Positions 1-13,590 of a DNA stretch of 64,000 bases are shown in pieces; positions within the stretch are counted from its first letter, which is position 1, and each line of letters opens with the position of its first letter. The notes under the pieces are model-generated. The model was given only the letters and a program-made list of their open reading frames with translations, had not been told where the DNA came from and did no database searches. A program made the translations under genes and the position numbers. This stretch comes from Agelaius tricolor (Eukaryota; Chordata; Aves; Passeriformes; Icteridae): assembly GCA_023055355.1 (NCBI GenBank), contig JALJCS010000009.1:45724501-45788500 (forward strand). The letters run 5' to 3'.

Positions 1-1673
1 CACTGATAGATGCCAATAGATGCCTATTGTCAATTATAAATAAGATAAATAGAGCTGAGGTTTTATAAATAAGATAAATAGAGATGAGAATTTTTCCCCT
101 TGAGAATCTTATGAAATCCCTCAAGGACATTATACTGGCAATTCTTACAATGTCTTTATCAAATCTTGGAAGATTAAAACTGAGCAAAATATTCCTGGTA
201 TGACTTAGATGCTGCACAGAAGTGAGTGATCCCTTCATCTTTGTTCTTTTTTTACTCAGCATTAGGATTTCTAAATTCAAAACTTCCATTGAACATCCAC
301 ATGGATTTGCTGTTAGATTCTTCTTCCAAATCAAGGAATTTTTTACTTTATTCTCCAAGTCATCAGTGCAAATTGTTAAGTTTCTATTTAAAGGAAGCTT
401 GAAGGTCTTGGGGCCAGCAGAACTGCTGACACAGAAGTTAACAAGCTCACAGAACACCCTAATGCTGGAGTTCAGTGGAGATGTAAATTAGACCATTTAG
501 TCTGTTGGGTTTTATTTTAAAAGGACAAGTTGTATTCATAGCTTTAATAGCAAATGTATACAGCACAGATGAAATACTGTTAGAACCATGTTCATCTTCT
601 AGGCTTCCCAATCAGGCAGAAATCTGGGTGCCTTTATATGACTCTTGCCCATCATGGATATAAAATTAGAATTTAATGAGGACTCTACAAAACTGCAGAG
701 CTTTAGCCACAGTTTAAAAAATCTACGGTGAATCTTGAACTTTGATTTCATGTCTTATAGAGACAGAAGCTTTTCAGAAAACCTTGATTTTGATTTGTGG
801 CCCTCATGACATTTGTAGATGAATGCATTTGATATTTTATTAAGGATCCCCTTCTATGATCTCAACATCTGTAAGTTGGGAACTTCAAAAGGCAGATTTG
901 GAGGTTATGACTTTTCTAGCATAAGGCTAAATTGTGATATAAGTTAAGAAGAAAAACAGAACTGCTAGATTTCTTTACAATAATTTCCATTGAAAAAGTA
1001 TTATATTTTTATCTTTTTCTTCCAAATATTTTTTTGTGATACTCAGCATATCCAGTATATCCAGAATGTGTCTAAAAGAAAAATACTGCTGTGACTAGCA
1101 TATTAGATGATTAATCCCATCTTTTATCATATTTTGAGAGAGAGAAATTACACCTGTAGTGGACTTGATCACAATTTATGATTATGATTAATCGAGACTT
1201 TTTTATTAGCTGTACTATGTAGAACCTCTTCCACGTTTTCAGAAGCTTTAGCAAGCAAAAGGTTTTCCAGAAGAAATATAATTGAAAAGTAAAAGAGTGT
1301 TTTTAGCTGAGCTTCTGTGTGGGAACAAGCAATGTGAAAGACAGATAATTATCCCTAGATAAAACATCAATTACTTTTTCTATTTTAGCACATTAAATCT
1401 TCTTACCATGTGCTGATAAAATGGAACAAATATTTTCCAGAAAATCTAAATCTTACTGTCTAGACTGCTTTATAGACGAGGGGAGGGGGAAGAGAGGGAG
1501 GCAAATAAACATCTCTGGGTTACTCAGCCAGCCAGGCTGCATGGAGCTCTCCTGCCTTTTCTTTCTCTTGGGTTGCTCTTTGTGACTCTGATGATGACTT
1601 ATCTACTTCTTCCCATCAAGGGCAATAATATTTTTCTGCAGAAACCTTGAATAAATTTGTTTCTCTTACACAG
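1..1673. other. Unique AT-rich non-coding sequence
   Basis: No gene or repeat family recognised. The only open frame of note (222-491) has no recognisable protein character and no splice or promoter context. A purine-rich, G-rich patch lies at about 1478-1500. The stretch is compatible with intron or intergenic DNA. Confidence 0.6.
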
Positions 1674-1752
1674 AGAGCTGGTTGGGAATCAGAGGCTGGG
1701 AAGGATGAAGGCACAAGATGGCAGGAACTGTTCAGCTCACTCCCAGGGCATG
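1674..1752 (+). other. Candidate exon (79 nt), weakly supported
   Basis: A pyrimidine-rich acceptor ends in TTACACAG at 1673. A donor, ATG followed by GTGAGA, begins at 1753. Between them two of the three forward frames are open: one reads RAGWESEAGKDEGTRWQELF followed by six more residues, the other begins ELVGNQRLGR. The third frame has a stop. The peptide matches no family I know. An isolated splice pair of this quality can occur by chance, so this is a hypothesis for transcript data and not a gene call. Confidence 0.15.
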
Positions 1753-4700
1753 GTGAGAAATTCTAATTCCTAACAGATTTTTGCCCAGCCTGGCTTTTTT
1801 TAGCCCCTGCAGTGAAAAGTCCATAACATCTCCTTCAGTCTATCCTGTCACTCTTCCCTCTACCTAGCTGAAATCTAGCTCAAATTCAGACTGACTGTTT
1901 TCCTTGTGTGTTTACTCAGCAGCAGCTGTTGGTGCACCCCAAGAGAAGACCCAGCCTATTTCTGTCTCTACTTTTAACTGAACAGAGCCAATTGGTTCAA
2001 TCTTGCCTCACAGATCATGTTTTCTAGAGCTTGGATCATTACTTCTGTCTCTCTTTGAACATGAAGTGGCCATGGTGTTTGTTTAAATATCCCACGTTAC
2101 AGAGACATTAATCCAGCCATGGTCTCTCTAGGGCTGGGCAGAACAGAGAACTGGTCTGTGTCTTACTTAGCCTGGTTATATTTTCCAGAATGTTTTTTTT
2201 TTTTTTCCTTTTCCCAGCAGCATGGCATTATTAGCTATAATATTGTTTGGGAACCACTTCTGTAGAACTGCAATTAAGTCAATTATATTTGCCTTGGTGG
2301 TTGTTTCTCCTTGAGTATAACAAGTTGATTTTTCTGGGACAGGTTGATGCGATTTTTCAGAACATACCTATAGTATATGGAAACAGGGTTGGAATCCAAC
2401 ATTTCTTCTGAAGTAGTTGCAGTTCCTTTTGCCCTTATGTTTCTGCACACTTGGTAGTTCTGTTTATGGAGAACCATCAGTTCTCCAACACCAGAACACT
2501 TGTTTTGGAATTGCTCATGTTTGACAAGTGTTCCCCAAATTCAGAGCCAAGGTCTGAGCTTTTGCCCAAGTATCTGACCTCACTGGGGTTCCCAGGCAGT
2601 ACCAGAGTGGCCTAGGCCAAAGATAACAGGAGTGTGGCACTTCTTTGGGAGAAATGGATGCCCTATTCCTGACAACTGCAGTAGAGTTTTAATCAAACAC
2701 ACTGAGTGTGGAAATATAAAGATCACTAGAAATTTTGAAGAATAACAATTTAGTCTGAAAATGCTGCTGTCCCACTGGAAAGATTGCCAGCAAGGCAAAG
2801 ACTAAAAAATACATCTCAGCGCTGTTGATAAGAAAGGGTGTCTCAGATGAAATGAGAAAAGATCCATTCAGATCCCTTATAAATTCTGCTCTGATAGCAG
2901 CTGTTCCTTTCTCTCTGTCAGTGACCTACAGTGCCTACACCAATTCCTGGTGGACAGATGCCTGTGACAGTAAAATACAGAAGTGCAGCTCTGCTAAAGA
3001 TCACAGGTTGAACACACACTCATGCAGAAATGGCCTTCTTAACCTTAGGGGGTGTATATCAACAGAGTGGTGTCAGGAGATGTGTACAGCATCGTAAAGA
3101 AACCAATGCTCTCACTGAAAGGACCTGATCACAGAGCACACTGCACCCAATCCATACTGGATTTCACCTCTTCCCATTTTCCTCACAAGTACTTAATTTG
3201 ACTTTGAAGGACAAGAGAGGATAGATTTGGAAAATGTGTAAGAATGGCATTCTTTGTTAACATGCACTCAGTGTAAGAATTTGACATGACCTTGGTTTCT
3301 CATTTTTCCCTTGTACAGTGTTTCATTGCTAATCCCTCCCTTAAAAGCAGGATATTTCTTTTCTTAAATGATAATTCTAATCTTAAGCCTCATTTCCTAA
3401 TGTTACAGTTGCAATCATGTTGATATATTCTCCCAGCCTTTTGCAGCCTACCCCTAAATTATTTGTTGAAAAAGTGTTATCTTTAAATCACATGCTCTTG
3501 CCCTCTGTCTTTTCGTAATTCAAGGTTCAAATGTGTTTATTTCCTTATACAAACCAAACTCCTCCAAGCCTATTCATTACCACCCCCTCAGTCTACAATT
3601 TTCTCCCTCTTACATAGCAAAAAACGATTTTTGAACCTTGTCTATGAATCACAACTATCAACATAAATTCTTTCTCATTCAGGTGCAACATGGCAGCTAT
3701 TTGAACATTTGATTGCATTTTGCTTTTCAGCATAGTTCTTATGTCTACACTGATTATTTAATTAATTTTTAGAAAGTATTTAAGAATAATGGGTTGCAAG
3801 AAGATTAAAACAGCCTTCATTGATGTCTGTTACTCACATTTATGGGACTCTTTCCCTGCTTCTGACAGTGCAAAGATCTGTGAGGATTCTGTGTCACCCA
3901 AACAGAGGCTGCTCACTGCAGATCCTTCTGGACAGACAGTTCTTAGACATCCATGGTAATCTTAGCAAAAATCTTTAAGGCTTCTTGTTTATAAAGGTCT
4001 TCTTATTTATTTGCCTGCCTTTAAGATGAAGAAATTTTCATGTGTCACCTTAACACCTCTAGGGGGAAAAAAAAACCCACTCAAAAAACCTCACCAAAAC
4101 CAAAAAACCTTTGCCCCAGACCTTTACCCCACTATTTTTGTTCTTGAAGAAACAAACATTGAATAAACAAACAAATAGAGAAACAAACAAAATGTTCTAG
4201 AACCTTGGAGCCACAATTGAACTGTTTGCAGCTGAAAACCCATTAGTAAATTCATCACCTGTTTGCAGTTGCCAAACAGCTTGGGAATTATCTGAATCTC
4301 TTATCCATAAAGTATTTAGACTTTATAATGAGATTTTTGAAAGACATGGATTGATGACCTCTTATGTTCACTTAGAAAATGATACCCCCTTCTGGATTTT
4401 AGTGTCTGTTTCCACTAATGTCTACAGTTCAGAATCCTATAATGTGTTTAACTATGATCTGCCCATAACAATATCTGCAGTGCAGGAAAACACCATTAAA
4501 TTTTAAACAAGCAGGATTCCAATAAGTTTTCTTAGCTTTATGGCTGCTGCTAAAGCTAAAAGGTTATAATATTTCATGCCTCTATTTCACACAGAATAGA
4601 TTGAACCTCTGTAATCCTTTGCTTCTCTCTTTGCCAATTGCCAATAATCCAGCTGTGTCCCATTCCCAGCTTGGGCTGCATGGCTGCTTGGTTTCCCTGC

Positions 4701-5344
4701 ATCCCTACAAAATATTTTGGTTTTCCAATAAGCAAATTAACAGACTCAGCTTGCAAATGCAAGGTTCAGGCTGAGCTCTGAGTTTTATGTTCTTAAAATC
4801 AGATTTAAAAAACCAAAATAATGCAGAGATAAAGAAATAAAAGAGTTGGGTGAGGAAGGGTAGGAAAAGGGGTGTGGGGATAGAACCAGAAGAGAAAGGC
4901 AAACAGTATTTTATTTCAGAGGGTGACATGAAATTCTAGTAATAGGTATGGGTGAAGCAGAAGCAAGGATAAACTTTTGAAATTCCAAATAGGAATAGGA
5001 AATGCAGATAAATCCTGCATTTCACTAATTAGAGGTGGACAACTTTCTCTCCACTGGCATAAAAAGAGTGGAAGCAGAAAAAGAAGATGAATAAATTCAC
5101 TGAGTACTTATAGGAACCTTCTTTTCCACAGAAGAAAAATATTACTTACTGTTGGATTTAGAGCAGCAAAGAAGGACTCCAGTGGCAGCTGGGGATTCTG
5201 CTTTTCATTGTCAGAGAAAGGGATACAGGACAAATTCTACTTTTTTGAAGAGAGGCCAAGTAGAAACCCAGTCCTGACACCACTGACCTGACCTTGGAGG
5301 CTTTGTTGTGGGAATGTGAGTGCCCCTGTTTGGAACACAAGCAA
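1753..5344. other. Unique non-coding sequence with minor low-complexity tracts
   Basis: Nothing gene-like recognised. It contains a T14 run (2193-2206) and an A/C-rich stretch (about 4061-4110) of the degenerate AACC/AAAAC type common in bird DNA. The short open frames here are all under 95 codons, sit in AT-rich DNA and have no recognisable content. Confidence 0.6.
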
Positions 5345-5830
5345 AATTAAATTCATATTAGCTGATGGTCTCAGACCTTTACTGTCCAGGCAAGCTAATT
5401 AATTTATCACTTTATTAAGGGGCTTGTAGAACGTAAAATCTTGCTTGTTAGCATGTTAACAAGGCTGTAAACTGAGCATTCTCTTTAGATTGTAATATAA
5501 CCAGCTTTATGAGAGCAGGGGGATTACAAAAGCTTCCTCCACAGCACATATCTGATTTAAATTAATAAAAGCACTAATGAAAAATCATCTTGGGTATGAG
5601 ATAATAGGTCTGCTCTGAGAGCTGCAGTACCCAGTCCCCATGGAATACAGACACTGAAAATCACAGCCTAAATTGATTGCTATTTACTCAAGTCTTTAGC
5701 AGCAGAACCTTAATGTTTAAACCAAGGTATCACCAATTCAAGGCCTTAATTTGCATCAGCAGTCCATGTGTATTTTGGAGATTACTCAAGGTTAGGGGAT
5801 GTACAGTATTCACATTATTTCCACTTTAGA
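5345..5830. promoter_or_regulatory. Candidate conserved non-coding element (enhancer-like)
   Basis: This repeat-free block is dense in homeodomain-type TAAT cores, including TAATTAATTTA at 5396-5406. It also has a perfect octamer ATTTGCAT, the POU/Oct site, at 5749-5756. The clustering and lack of repeats resemble developmental enhancers. Such motifs are frequent in AT-rich DNA, conservation was not tested, and the borders are arbitrary. Confidence 0.2.
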
Positions 5831-7397
5831 ATAAAGTTTTGTGTTTTCTTTGATAAGCAGTTTTTTATATCATATTTGCAATCATTTTTTGACAAAAGGC
5901 ACTCCCCATATAATTGACTGGCTTTGCTGCCTGCCATCAAATCACTTATTTTTAAAGTAGTTCTCCTTTTCATCTCTCAGTTTTCTTCATTATTCTTTAC
6001 TAGCTTCAAGGAACTGGCCTTGTTAAGCCATTCAGCTTTGGCAAACATTATTTTTAGTTCTCCAGTTTGGATCTGACTGATAATTTTCTGCATTTCAGAC
6101 TGGTAACTTTTCTAATTTTCAGAAAAAGTCCTGGGGATGAGTGATAGAAAAAAACCAACATTGCATGCTCTCAGTATGGTTTCTCTTTCTGGGAAAGTTG
6201 GTCAAAGGTGTTTCTTTTTCACTGTCTATAGCAGGCAACACTAATGTATCATGATTCTCAAAATAAAATGACTTGCCTGGGAGATTTTATCGTACCAGTC
6301 ATAGAAGTTTTTTGTAATTTAGCCCAGCTAAAATTATGACCTCATTTAACTTTATGTAAAGCCTATATGAACACCAACATCCCCATCTCCTCCCCTCAAA
6401 ACCAAAAATAAAACCTTTCCACACAAAACTTCATTGCTAACCAGACCAGGGGGAAAAAAAGATGCAGACTAAGAAATTACACCTGGTTGGGATTATTTTC
6501 CTGGATAGGAAAACACCCCTCAACATTATTAAAATAACTTGCAGAAATTTACAAAGTTTCTTGAAAAAAAAGATCTTTGAATTTCTTGTCCAGGAGTACA
6601 AATTTGTCCTTTTCATTCCTCAGTGGAAATAGTGAATTTTGTTTGGGATAAGTCCAGTTTCTTTCTCTTCCCTTCTAGTCACAGAGTATGAATTACGCAC
6701 AGGTCAAGGAGCTACCAGACTCCCCCTTAGAGCCTGAAACTTGAAATAAAACCCTCCCAGTGAGTCTTGGGACATGACCTGAAGCTTCTCTGGCTCTGGC
6801 ATGCAAGAGGTGTAGAGGAAGGATCACACAGTTAAAATTATGAAGATTCAAAGGAGGACTGGAAGAAGTGTAAAAAAAAAAGGCAACTGGGGTAGGGTTT
6901 TAGCAGTGGAAAGCAGGAATTGCAATGCTGGGAATGGGTTTTGTAGCCCCAAGCGTCTAAATGGTGATGAATAGAGCCAGGCAACGCACTTTGGTGAAAA
7001 ACACAGCCCGGAGGCAAGTTTGGTACTCTCCCTTTTTATCCTTGAATATCTACTTGCTGTAACTGAAAATAAATTCAGAATCCTGCAGGGAAATACTGAT
7101 TTTTTATGGGAACAGCTAGGAAAGGCTCAAACAGTATTTATCATCTGCTCTGAGGAAAATAAATTTGTTTTGAGGATAGAGTCATGGTTCCTGTTTTGAA
7201 ATTTTGATTTTATTTTGGCCTTCCATCTTCTGGAGGCTTCTCATGTCTCTCAGGAGAATTGGAAAACCTGGCATTCAGACAACAACCATCTTTTGTTTAA
7301 GAACCTCATCCTGCATTTTAAATAGCTCTCCATTAAACACATAACCCTTTTCATCTAATTTCACATTATTTCTGCGTATTTTGCATCCTTTCACTAA
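5831..7397. other. Unique non-coding sequence
   Basis: AT-rich sequence with short A runs. No gene, RNA or repeat family recognised. Confidence 0.6.
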
Positions 7398-7487
7398 AGA
7401 TTCTATTTAATTAGATTCTATTTAATTAATTAATTTAATTAATTATAATTTATCTAAAGGAATTAATTTATTAAATTAATATCTGCT
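7398..7487. repeat. AT-rich low-complexity block with a 15-bp tandem duplication
   Basis: Two perfect adjacent copies of a 15-bp unit, AGATTCTATTTAATT, occupy 7398-7412 and 7413-7427. They run into alternating TTAA/AATT sequence up to about 7487. This is consistent with slippage-driven simple sequence. Confidence 0.75.
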
Positions 7488-10400
7488 TTATCTGCATGCA
7501 CTATAAGTCATGCACTATGGGATCTGTGACAAAAAACAGGAAGAGTGGAGCAGTTTTGCTCCAGAATTGGAAGAGGAAACCAAGAGTAGACATGAAGGTA
7601 AAGCTAAACCCAGAGATGTCTGCAAACCTGCAGCACCAGCAGTTGTGGGATGCGAGGTTCTGCCCCAGTGCTAGACAGGTTTTTGTTTCCTTTCTCCTTG
7701 TTAAGAGTCACCTGTTTTTACTCCACAATCACTGTTTTTTAATTCCTTCTTCATTCTAAATAGAGTGACAGCTTCTGCAAAGATGAGCTTGAATGTTTTT
7801 GAGTCAGCAGGTTTCCTTTGTTGTATTTGAATGGGAGAAACCTGTTAAAAAACTGTGAAACCCATTAAGAAACTGTGATATCCTTCTGGTAGTTTGACAG
7901 AAAAGAACCTTTTTCACAACCAGGAGCCCTGAACCTGACCAGAGGCTGGACCTCTGCTGGAAGTCAGCACGAGGGTGCTGCTGATTATACGGTTAAAAAA
8001 ATCAGTAAGTGATGTTTCTTTAGATTTAATTCTCCAGTTTTATCAACTCTTCTGACAACTTTAAACTAGAATTGTCACATATTTCAGAGATCTGCCGCTG
8101 GGCAGCTGTTCTAGTCAAGATTTCTTGTTGTTCTGAAGCAGACGTGGTCCTCACAATGCTGCTGACACCTCTGGGAAAGGAGGAGACAAAAGGAGGGAAA
8201 ATGTTTAGGTTAGAGACCCAGAGAAAAGCCTTCCACATGCTTTGCATGTTTTCTTGTTATTAAGAGAGGTTTATTAAAGGTCTTATGTTAATGAAAATGC
8301 TTGTACAATCAGCCATTGGAAGTATTTCTGGAAGAAATGATAATATGCCCTTTGCTGTGGCTCAAAAGGGATTCTTCTTTTAAACTTCTTGTGCTAATAG
8401 AGCAGCATTGCTGTGAAGTCAGTGACCATTGCATATATCAAACATACTTATAGATAGGTACATATATTCATTTATGAGCTGTCAATTTGATCTCTTTCAG
8501 CCCATCCCAGGGTTTAGGGAGACTGCCTGGAATGTCACCTTATCAACTAAAAACACAATAACAGTTGGCCAGCTTGTGGAGATAAAGCACCAAGAGGACA
8601 GTGTTTCACTTTACAGCAATAGCTGATGCAGTCTCTTAAGTTTATTTTTCTTTCTTTTGGGTTTTCTTTTGTATTTTTGGGGGTTTTATTGTTTGTTTTT
8701 AAAAATTTCATTGTATTCGCTTCAACATGCTCTATTCCTTACAAATCATCCAACCTGTTTTATCATTAGGCAGCAGTGAGTAAATAAAAATAACCTTCTC
8801 TCTAAAACATAATTTAACTCCCATGGGAATAAAACCATGTCTTATTTGCATGCAGAAATTCATTTCAACAAGGAAAATATCATGGAATAAATTCCAGCAA
8901 AAGAGGTCTATGCCTATTCATACCACTATTTTCCACACTTTAGTAATTTTATTATCTTCAAAAAAACTCTTTCTTTATCATTTCAAGTGATGTTATTTAA
9001 AATTCTGTCCTAATGGCAAATTGTTATATAAATTCCTTTCTGGCCATTCCTCTTCCTGTCTGAAAACAGAAGTGCCTGGCCCACAACTCACTGAAATCAA
9101 CAGTTTTTTTCTCTGGCTTCAGTGGAGTTTGGGAATTTTTTTTTTTTAATTTTACTTGATTATCTCTGCTCAGAACAGAGTGAACTGGAACTGCTTCTTT
9201 CTGGGTCAAAAGGAAGAAAATTTCAAGACAATCATTACATCTCAGCTTTTACCAGTCCTTACTGAAATATTCACATCTTGTGGACTACTCATATATTGCT
9301 GTTTGCAACTAGATTTGTAATACTTGGCAAAAATAAATGAGGGCTTAGACGAACATATCTGCATCTCAGAGAAAAATGAAAACAGCTTAGTTTGTAACCC
9401 CAAAGTCATGATATTTCTTTCTCTCACCCACCTTTCTTTAATCTTTGGGTAAATTATAAGTTCTATTCAGTGGGGGCTTGTTTCCTGCTTTCTAAGCCAC
9501 CCAGGCTCTAGTGCAGAAATCAGTGAAGCTGTAAAACTTCAGGGGTGTGCAGAACAACATAGACACCAAACCTGCACTCTATGAGTCAATAAAGGGCACA
9601 TCTGTGCAATAAATCCACACCTGCTATATATGATAGACCTCCAAAATCATGACAAACATCTTTTGAAATAGCTTGAAGACTTAAATGTTTTCCCCACATC
9701 CTCTTTTTCCCTACTCTCCAAGGTTTTTCATCAGTCCCTCGTTCCCTACGTGCATCGCATCTCAAAACACGTCCCTGGAATCAGAGCCTGCTTTATCATT
9801 CATCCTTTTCAGAGCAGCCTGCTGACAAACTTCAAAACAGCACCTCAACCCACACCCAGAGTTTTGAAAAAGAAAAGAAATTCTTGCAGAGCTGCAGAAT
9901 CTGTCTCTGCTCCCACAGAAGTAGTGAAGTGGGTTGAATGCGCACAATGGGATTCTGAGAAATGAAATTATTTGGAATAAACGAGCGGTGACCTGTGCTA
10001 ATCAAAGCAGTTTTGTCTCTCTGCCATGACATGTTTACACTTCTAGATGCAGCACAAGTTGGCAGGATTTTTGCTCATCACAGCTATGTGGGATTTTTCT
10101 GCGTATTTCAGTCATCATGAATTTTCTGACAATAATTGGAAGATAACTTCTGTTCCCATTTCGGCTTCAAGTTAAACCAGGGTAACTCTAGAGTAACTCA
10201 GTAGAAACCCTTTGCAGTGCTGTAACAGTGGATTTCTTGTATTTCACATTTTGTGATACAAAGAGAAAAAGCCTCTCTTTTTAATGTCAGTGCAGCCACA
10301 ATACTTGATGTAGCTTGGACTGGTATTGCCTCTTGCCAGATGCTTTTTAAAGCAGATTATGGAAAAAATCCTGCTTGTTTTGTTAAATATTCACTGTCAC

Positions 10401-12446
10401 AGCCTTTGGAAAATAAATACTCAGATCAGCATAATTTTTCCAATTCATCATGTGATGAATGAATTCAAAGTCCAGAGGCTGTAGATGTTTTCAGCTCAGG
10501 AAGGCTGAAGCTGTCAACAGCCCCACTGCAGAATGAGGAGTTTTCTGGCCCCTTCAATCATTTCTGCATCTGCAAGGAGGAGCCTCTGTGCTCTTGGAAC
10601 TTCAGCAGTGGGACAGGAGTCTGCATCTCTTTCAAATAATCCAGAAGAGAGGAAAAAGGCTCCCCCCAGAGAATGTCAGAAGCTCAGAAAATGCACACAG
10701 AACAAAAGCCTTTGTCAAATGTGAACTGTTGGCTGCCCACCAAAAGACATTAAGAAATACAGTTTGTAGCTCAAAGCAAATTGAATTTTACTGACTTTGA
10801 GGTCGAAGAAGGCTTAGAAATTGATTTTATGAAATTTCAGTGAAGCTATGTCATTGGTTTTTGGCCTGCCTCTGAGCTAAAAATACTCTTCTAACAAGAA
10901 AATATGCAAATCCAAGTTCACAACCAGGATTTAAACCCCAGCCTGCCCTGCCTTCAGCATCAAGAGTTTCTGATGGAAGGCTCCAGTTTTCACTATTATT
11001 TTATTTGGTTCTAAAAAATTTGATTCAGTTCTTTCAGAAAACCAAAAACAAACAAAACTCCCCAAAGCAAACAAACAAAAAACTTTAAAAAAATATATTG
11101 TGATACTTTATTTTCTCTACCCTGCAATCCAGAAGGGCTGCAACTAAAACAAGTGTTCTGCATAGGACACAGATTCACAGTGCAGTAAGATCTTTTCTTT
11201 ACAAATGATCTTTAGCAACACACCAGCCACAGAGGCTTTTTTTTAAATTTGAAACAGCTCCTAGAACAGTATCTTTACGCGAGTGCATAAAAAAGAGTGA
11301 TAAATATATATGTGTACACCCTCATACAGATTGCAGCCTTTCAACAGGGTGAACTATTCACTGCAAAAACAAACCTCCTCTGGGTTTCTATCCATCCTCT
11401 GAGCCAAATTCCCATTAGCACTCTTTCAGGTGCATCCTTCTGCCAGCACAAATCCACACAAATACATCTTGGTAAAGATGCCTGCCTGGTTTCTTCAGTA
11501 ATTTACATCTGAATCTTTGCTTCCTTCAGAAGAGCTGAGGAAGAGGCACTGCAATAACCTGAGAGGAGCCTAAAACCCCTGGAAACAGAAATATTGATAC
11601 AAATAATAGCTAAAGACTGGATTACAGGAGGGAGAGAGGGTGGCAGAGGAGGGATTGTTTTGCTAAACCTGTCTTTATATTACTTGGTAAAAGACAGCCC
11701 CTGTCCCTAAGGACTGCAATGAAAATGCCCAAGGGAACAAAAATCAGAAGAGGAGGAGCCACTTCCTCAAGGAACACTTCTGGTGGCAGAGCTTGCAGCT
11801 CCTGACTCCCCATCCAACATCTAAGACCCCCAAACTGCTTGCTGAAGTTCAGATTTGTGGTCAGTTCATTTAGAAGAGAAAATACTATTTTAGCAAAATG
11901 TTTCGAAGTAGATCCCTCAGTATTGGAAGGCAGTGGTTTGTGTTAGGCTATATTATTGCATTATATTAATTATATGATTATATATTATATTAGCTTGTGC
12001 TGACTCTATCTGACCTGTAGAAACCCTCCCTACATCCATGGCACTTGCGCACATTACTCCAGAAGACAGGAACATGTGCAGCATCTGCCTTTTTCTGCTT
12101 GACTGATTGTGTTTACTTCATTTCACTCCATGCCACTTCTGCTTCTAATTTCCTGCAGAATACACCTTCCCAGGAAGGTCAGATTGGCAGCAGATGCTAA
12201 AGGTTACTTATATTTCCAGTAATTAGCAAGCACTTTCCACTTCAGTTCAGTCATAAGCCATGCATGGACCAAACAAACCATCCAGCTGCTTTGGAAGAAA
12301 ACCCACATTGCTCTATTACCAAAATAAAAGAAAATGGATATTTATGGATAAACAGTTATGTTTCTGGCACATGCTTCAGCAGTGGCTGTTGCAGCATCAC
12401 AGTGAAATTACGATGTTAATGAACTGCTGTTAAGTGCTAATGGCAG
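7488..12446. other. Long unique non-coding stretch
   Basis: No gene recognised. Minor contents are a T-rich tract (8640-8702), an A/C-rich tract (11040-11095) and an AT-rich patch (11950-11995). A 33-nt segment (7565-7597) between a weak acceptor and a GAAG/GTAAAG donor is open, but the acceptor is poor. Several 60-90 codon open frames, some overlapping on opposite strands around 9750-10030, have no recognisable protein character. Confidence 0.6.
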
Positions 12447-12470
12447 GTGATGTGCAGCAGAGCACATCAC
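12447..12470. repeat. Perfect 9-bp inverted repeat (hairpin)
   Basis: Arms GTGATGTGC (12447-12455) and GCACATCAC (12462-12470) are exact reverse complements around a 6-nt loop. Function is unknown; one arm pair of this size in 64 kb is not unusual. Confidence 0.7.
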
Positions 12471-13535
12471 AAGCTCTGGTGGCTTGCAGCAAATCACCCA
12501 CACGGAGAATCTGCTGTGCTGTGTGGTAAAGGGGCACCTCTGAGAGAGAGACCTTTACCTAATTATGGCATGACAAACCCCCTTAGATCCTTAAAAGATG
12601 AAAACCTACTCATAATATGCCTGTATTTTCTGATGAGATATTAAAAACTCTGTTTCTCAAGAGTGTTACTGACCATTGCCAATACATTCCTATCAGTTGG
12701 ATCTATCAGTGTCATGCAGCTTTTCCTCACATTTACACTTCACACCCTCAGCCAAGCACAGGTTTCACTGTGACACAATGTTAGCAATAAAACCCATAAA
12801 ATTTTAGTATATTTTATGCCAGTTTGTGTGGCATAATGAAGCAGTGCCTTCCAGTACCATGGAGGAGTGCATTTTCACATTGTCGAATAAACACAGTGAA
12901 CAGCAGAAGGAATTGCAAGGGGGTCACATTTGTGACAGCTTGAGATTGTGCCCCTGAGCTTGCAACAGGTCCTGCCAGATCAGTGCTTCAGCTGCAGAGA
13001 TCTGTGTTCAAACTGCTACTTGTTGATCAGGAGTTTTCCCAGGAACAAAACTCCCAAGGGAAGCCAGGAGCATCCCAATGAACAGCAGGCTCTGAAGTGG
13101 CAGCTGAGCACAAAAGGTTTCCCAGAGCAAACAAACCCAAAGCTAAAAGGACACTGTCAGGAGGGAAACTGTGCTCTGACCACCTCAAAATCCTGCTTGG
13201 CTGCAGTTTGAAATCCCTCCACTGTGGTGCAACCTGACAGGGGATTAAACACCAGGAGAGTCTGCAGATCTGGACAGGACAGGAGCTGCTCGGGTGATGT
13301 GGGTGCCATGGCAGGAACCATGATCATGGAGAAGGACATTTGATTGAAGTTTCCCCCACCAATGTAGTTTAAGTGATATTAGAGTACAAGAGTAAGCAGT
13401 CAAAGCTGGGGTCTTCCTCTTGGGTATTTTGAAGACCGAATGTTCAGCTAGAGGTAAGTGAATTACTTTTCCTTTCCTCATTGTTTTGTTTGCCACAATA
13501 CAGAGTTTTTGAAAGTGCTTTATCATTTATCATTT
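12471..13535. other. Non-coding sequence of mixed composition
   Basis: No recognisable gene. GC content rises after about 12900. A consensus-like donor, GAG/GTAAGT, lies at about 13451 on the plus strand. The upstream segment back to the nearest acceptor-like AG is closed in two frames and only briefly open in the third, so no coding exon is proposed. Confidence 0.5.
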
Positions 13536-13590
13536 GGAAAGTGCTTTAAGATCCTTTCACAGAGCTGGCTATAAAGATGCAAAGTATTGG
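13536..13590 (+). repeat. MIR-like SINE 3' tail fragment
   Basis: The string AAAGTGCTTTAAGATCC followed by a GCTATAAA and GCAAAGTATT core resembles the 3' tail of the amniote MIR SINE, whose remembered tail reads AAAGCGCTTTGAGATCC then GCTATATAAG. The head is missing. An extra AAAGTGCTTTA just upstream (13512-13522) may be a local duplication. MIRs are ancient tRNA-derived SINEs, so such decay is expected. Confidence 0.5.

Noticed and set aside
7565..7597. 33-nt microexon
   Set aside because: The acceptor has a poor pyrimidine tract and the donor (GTAAAG) is moderate.
13452..13462. Strong plus-strand donor GAG/GTAAGT as the end of a coding exon
   Set aside because: The segment upstream is closed in two frames and only briefly open in the third; no matching acceptor with an open frame.
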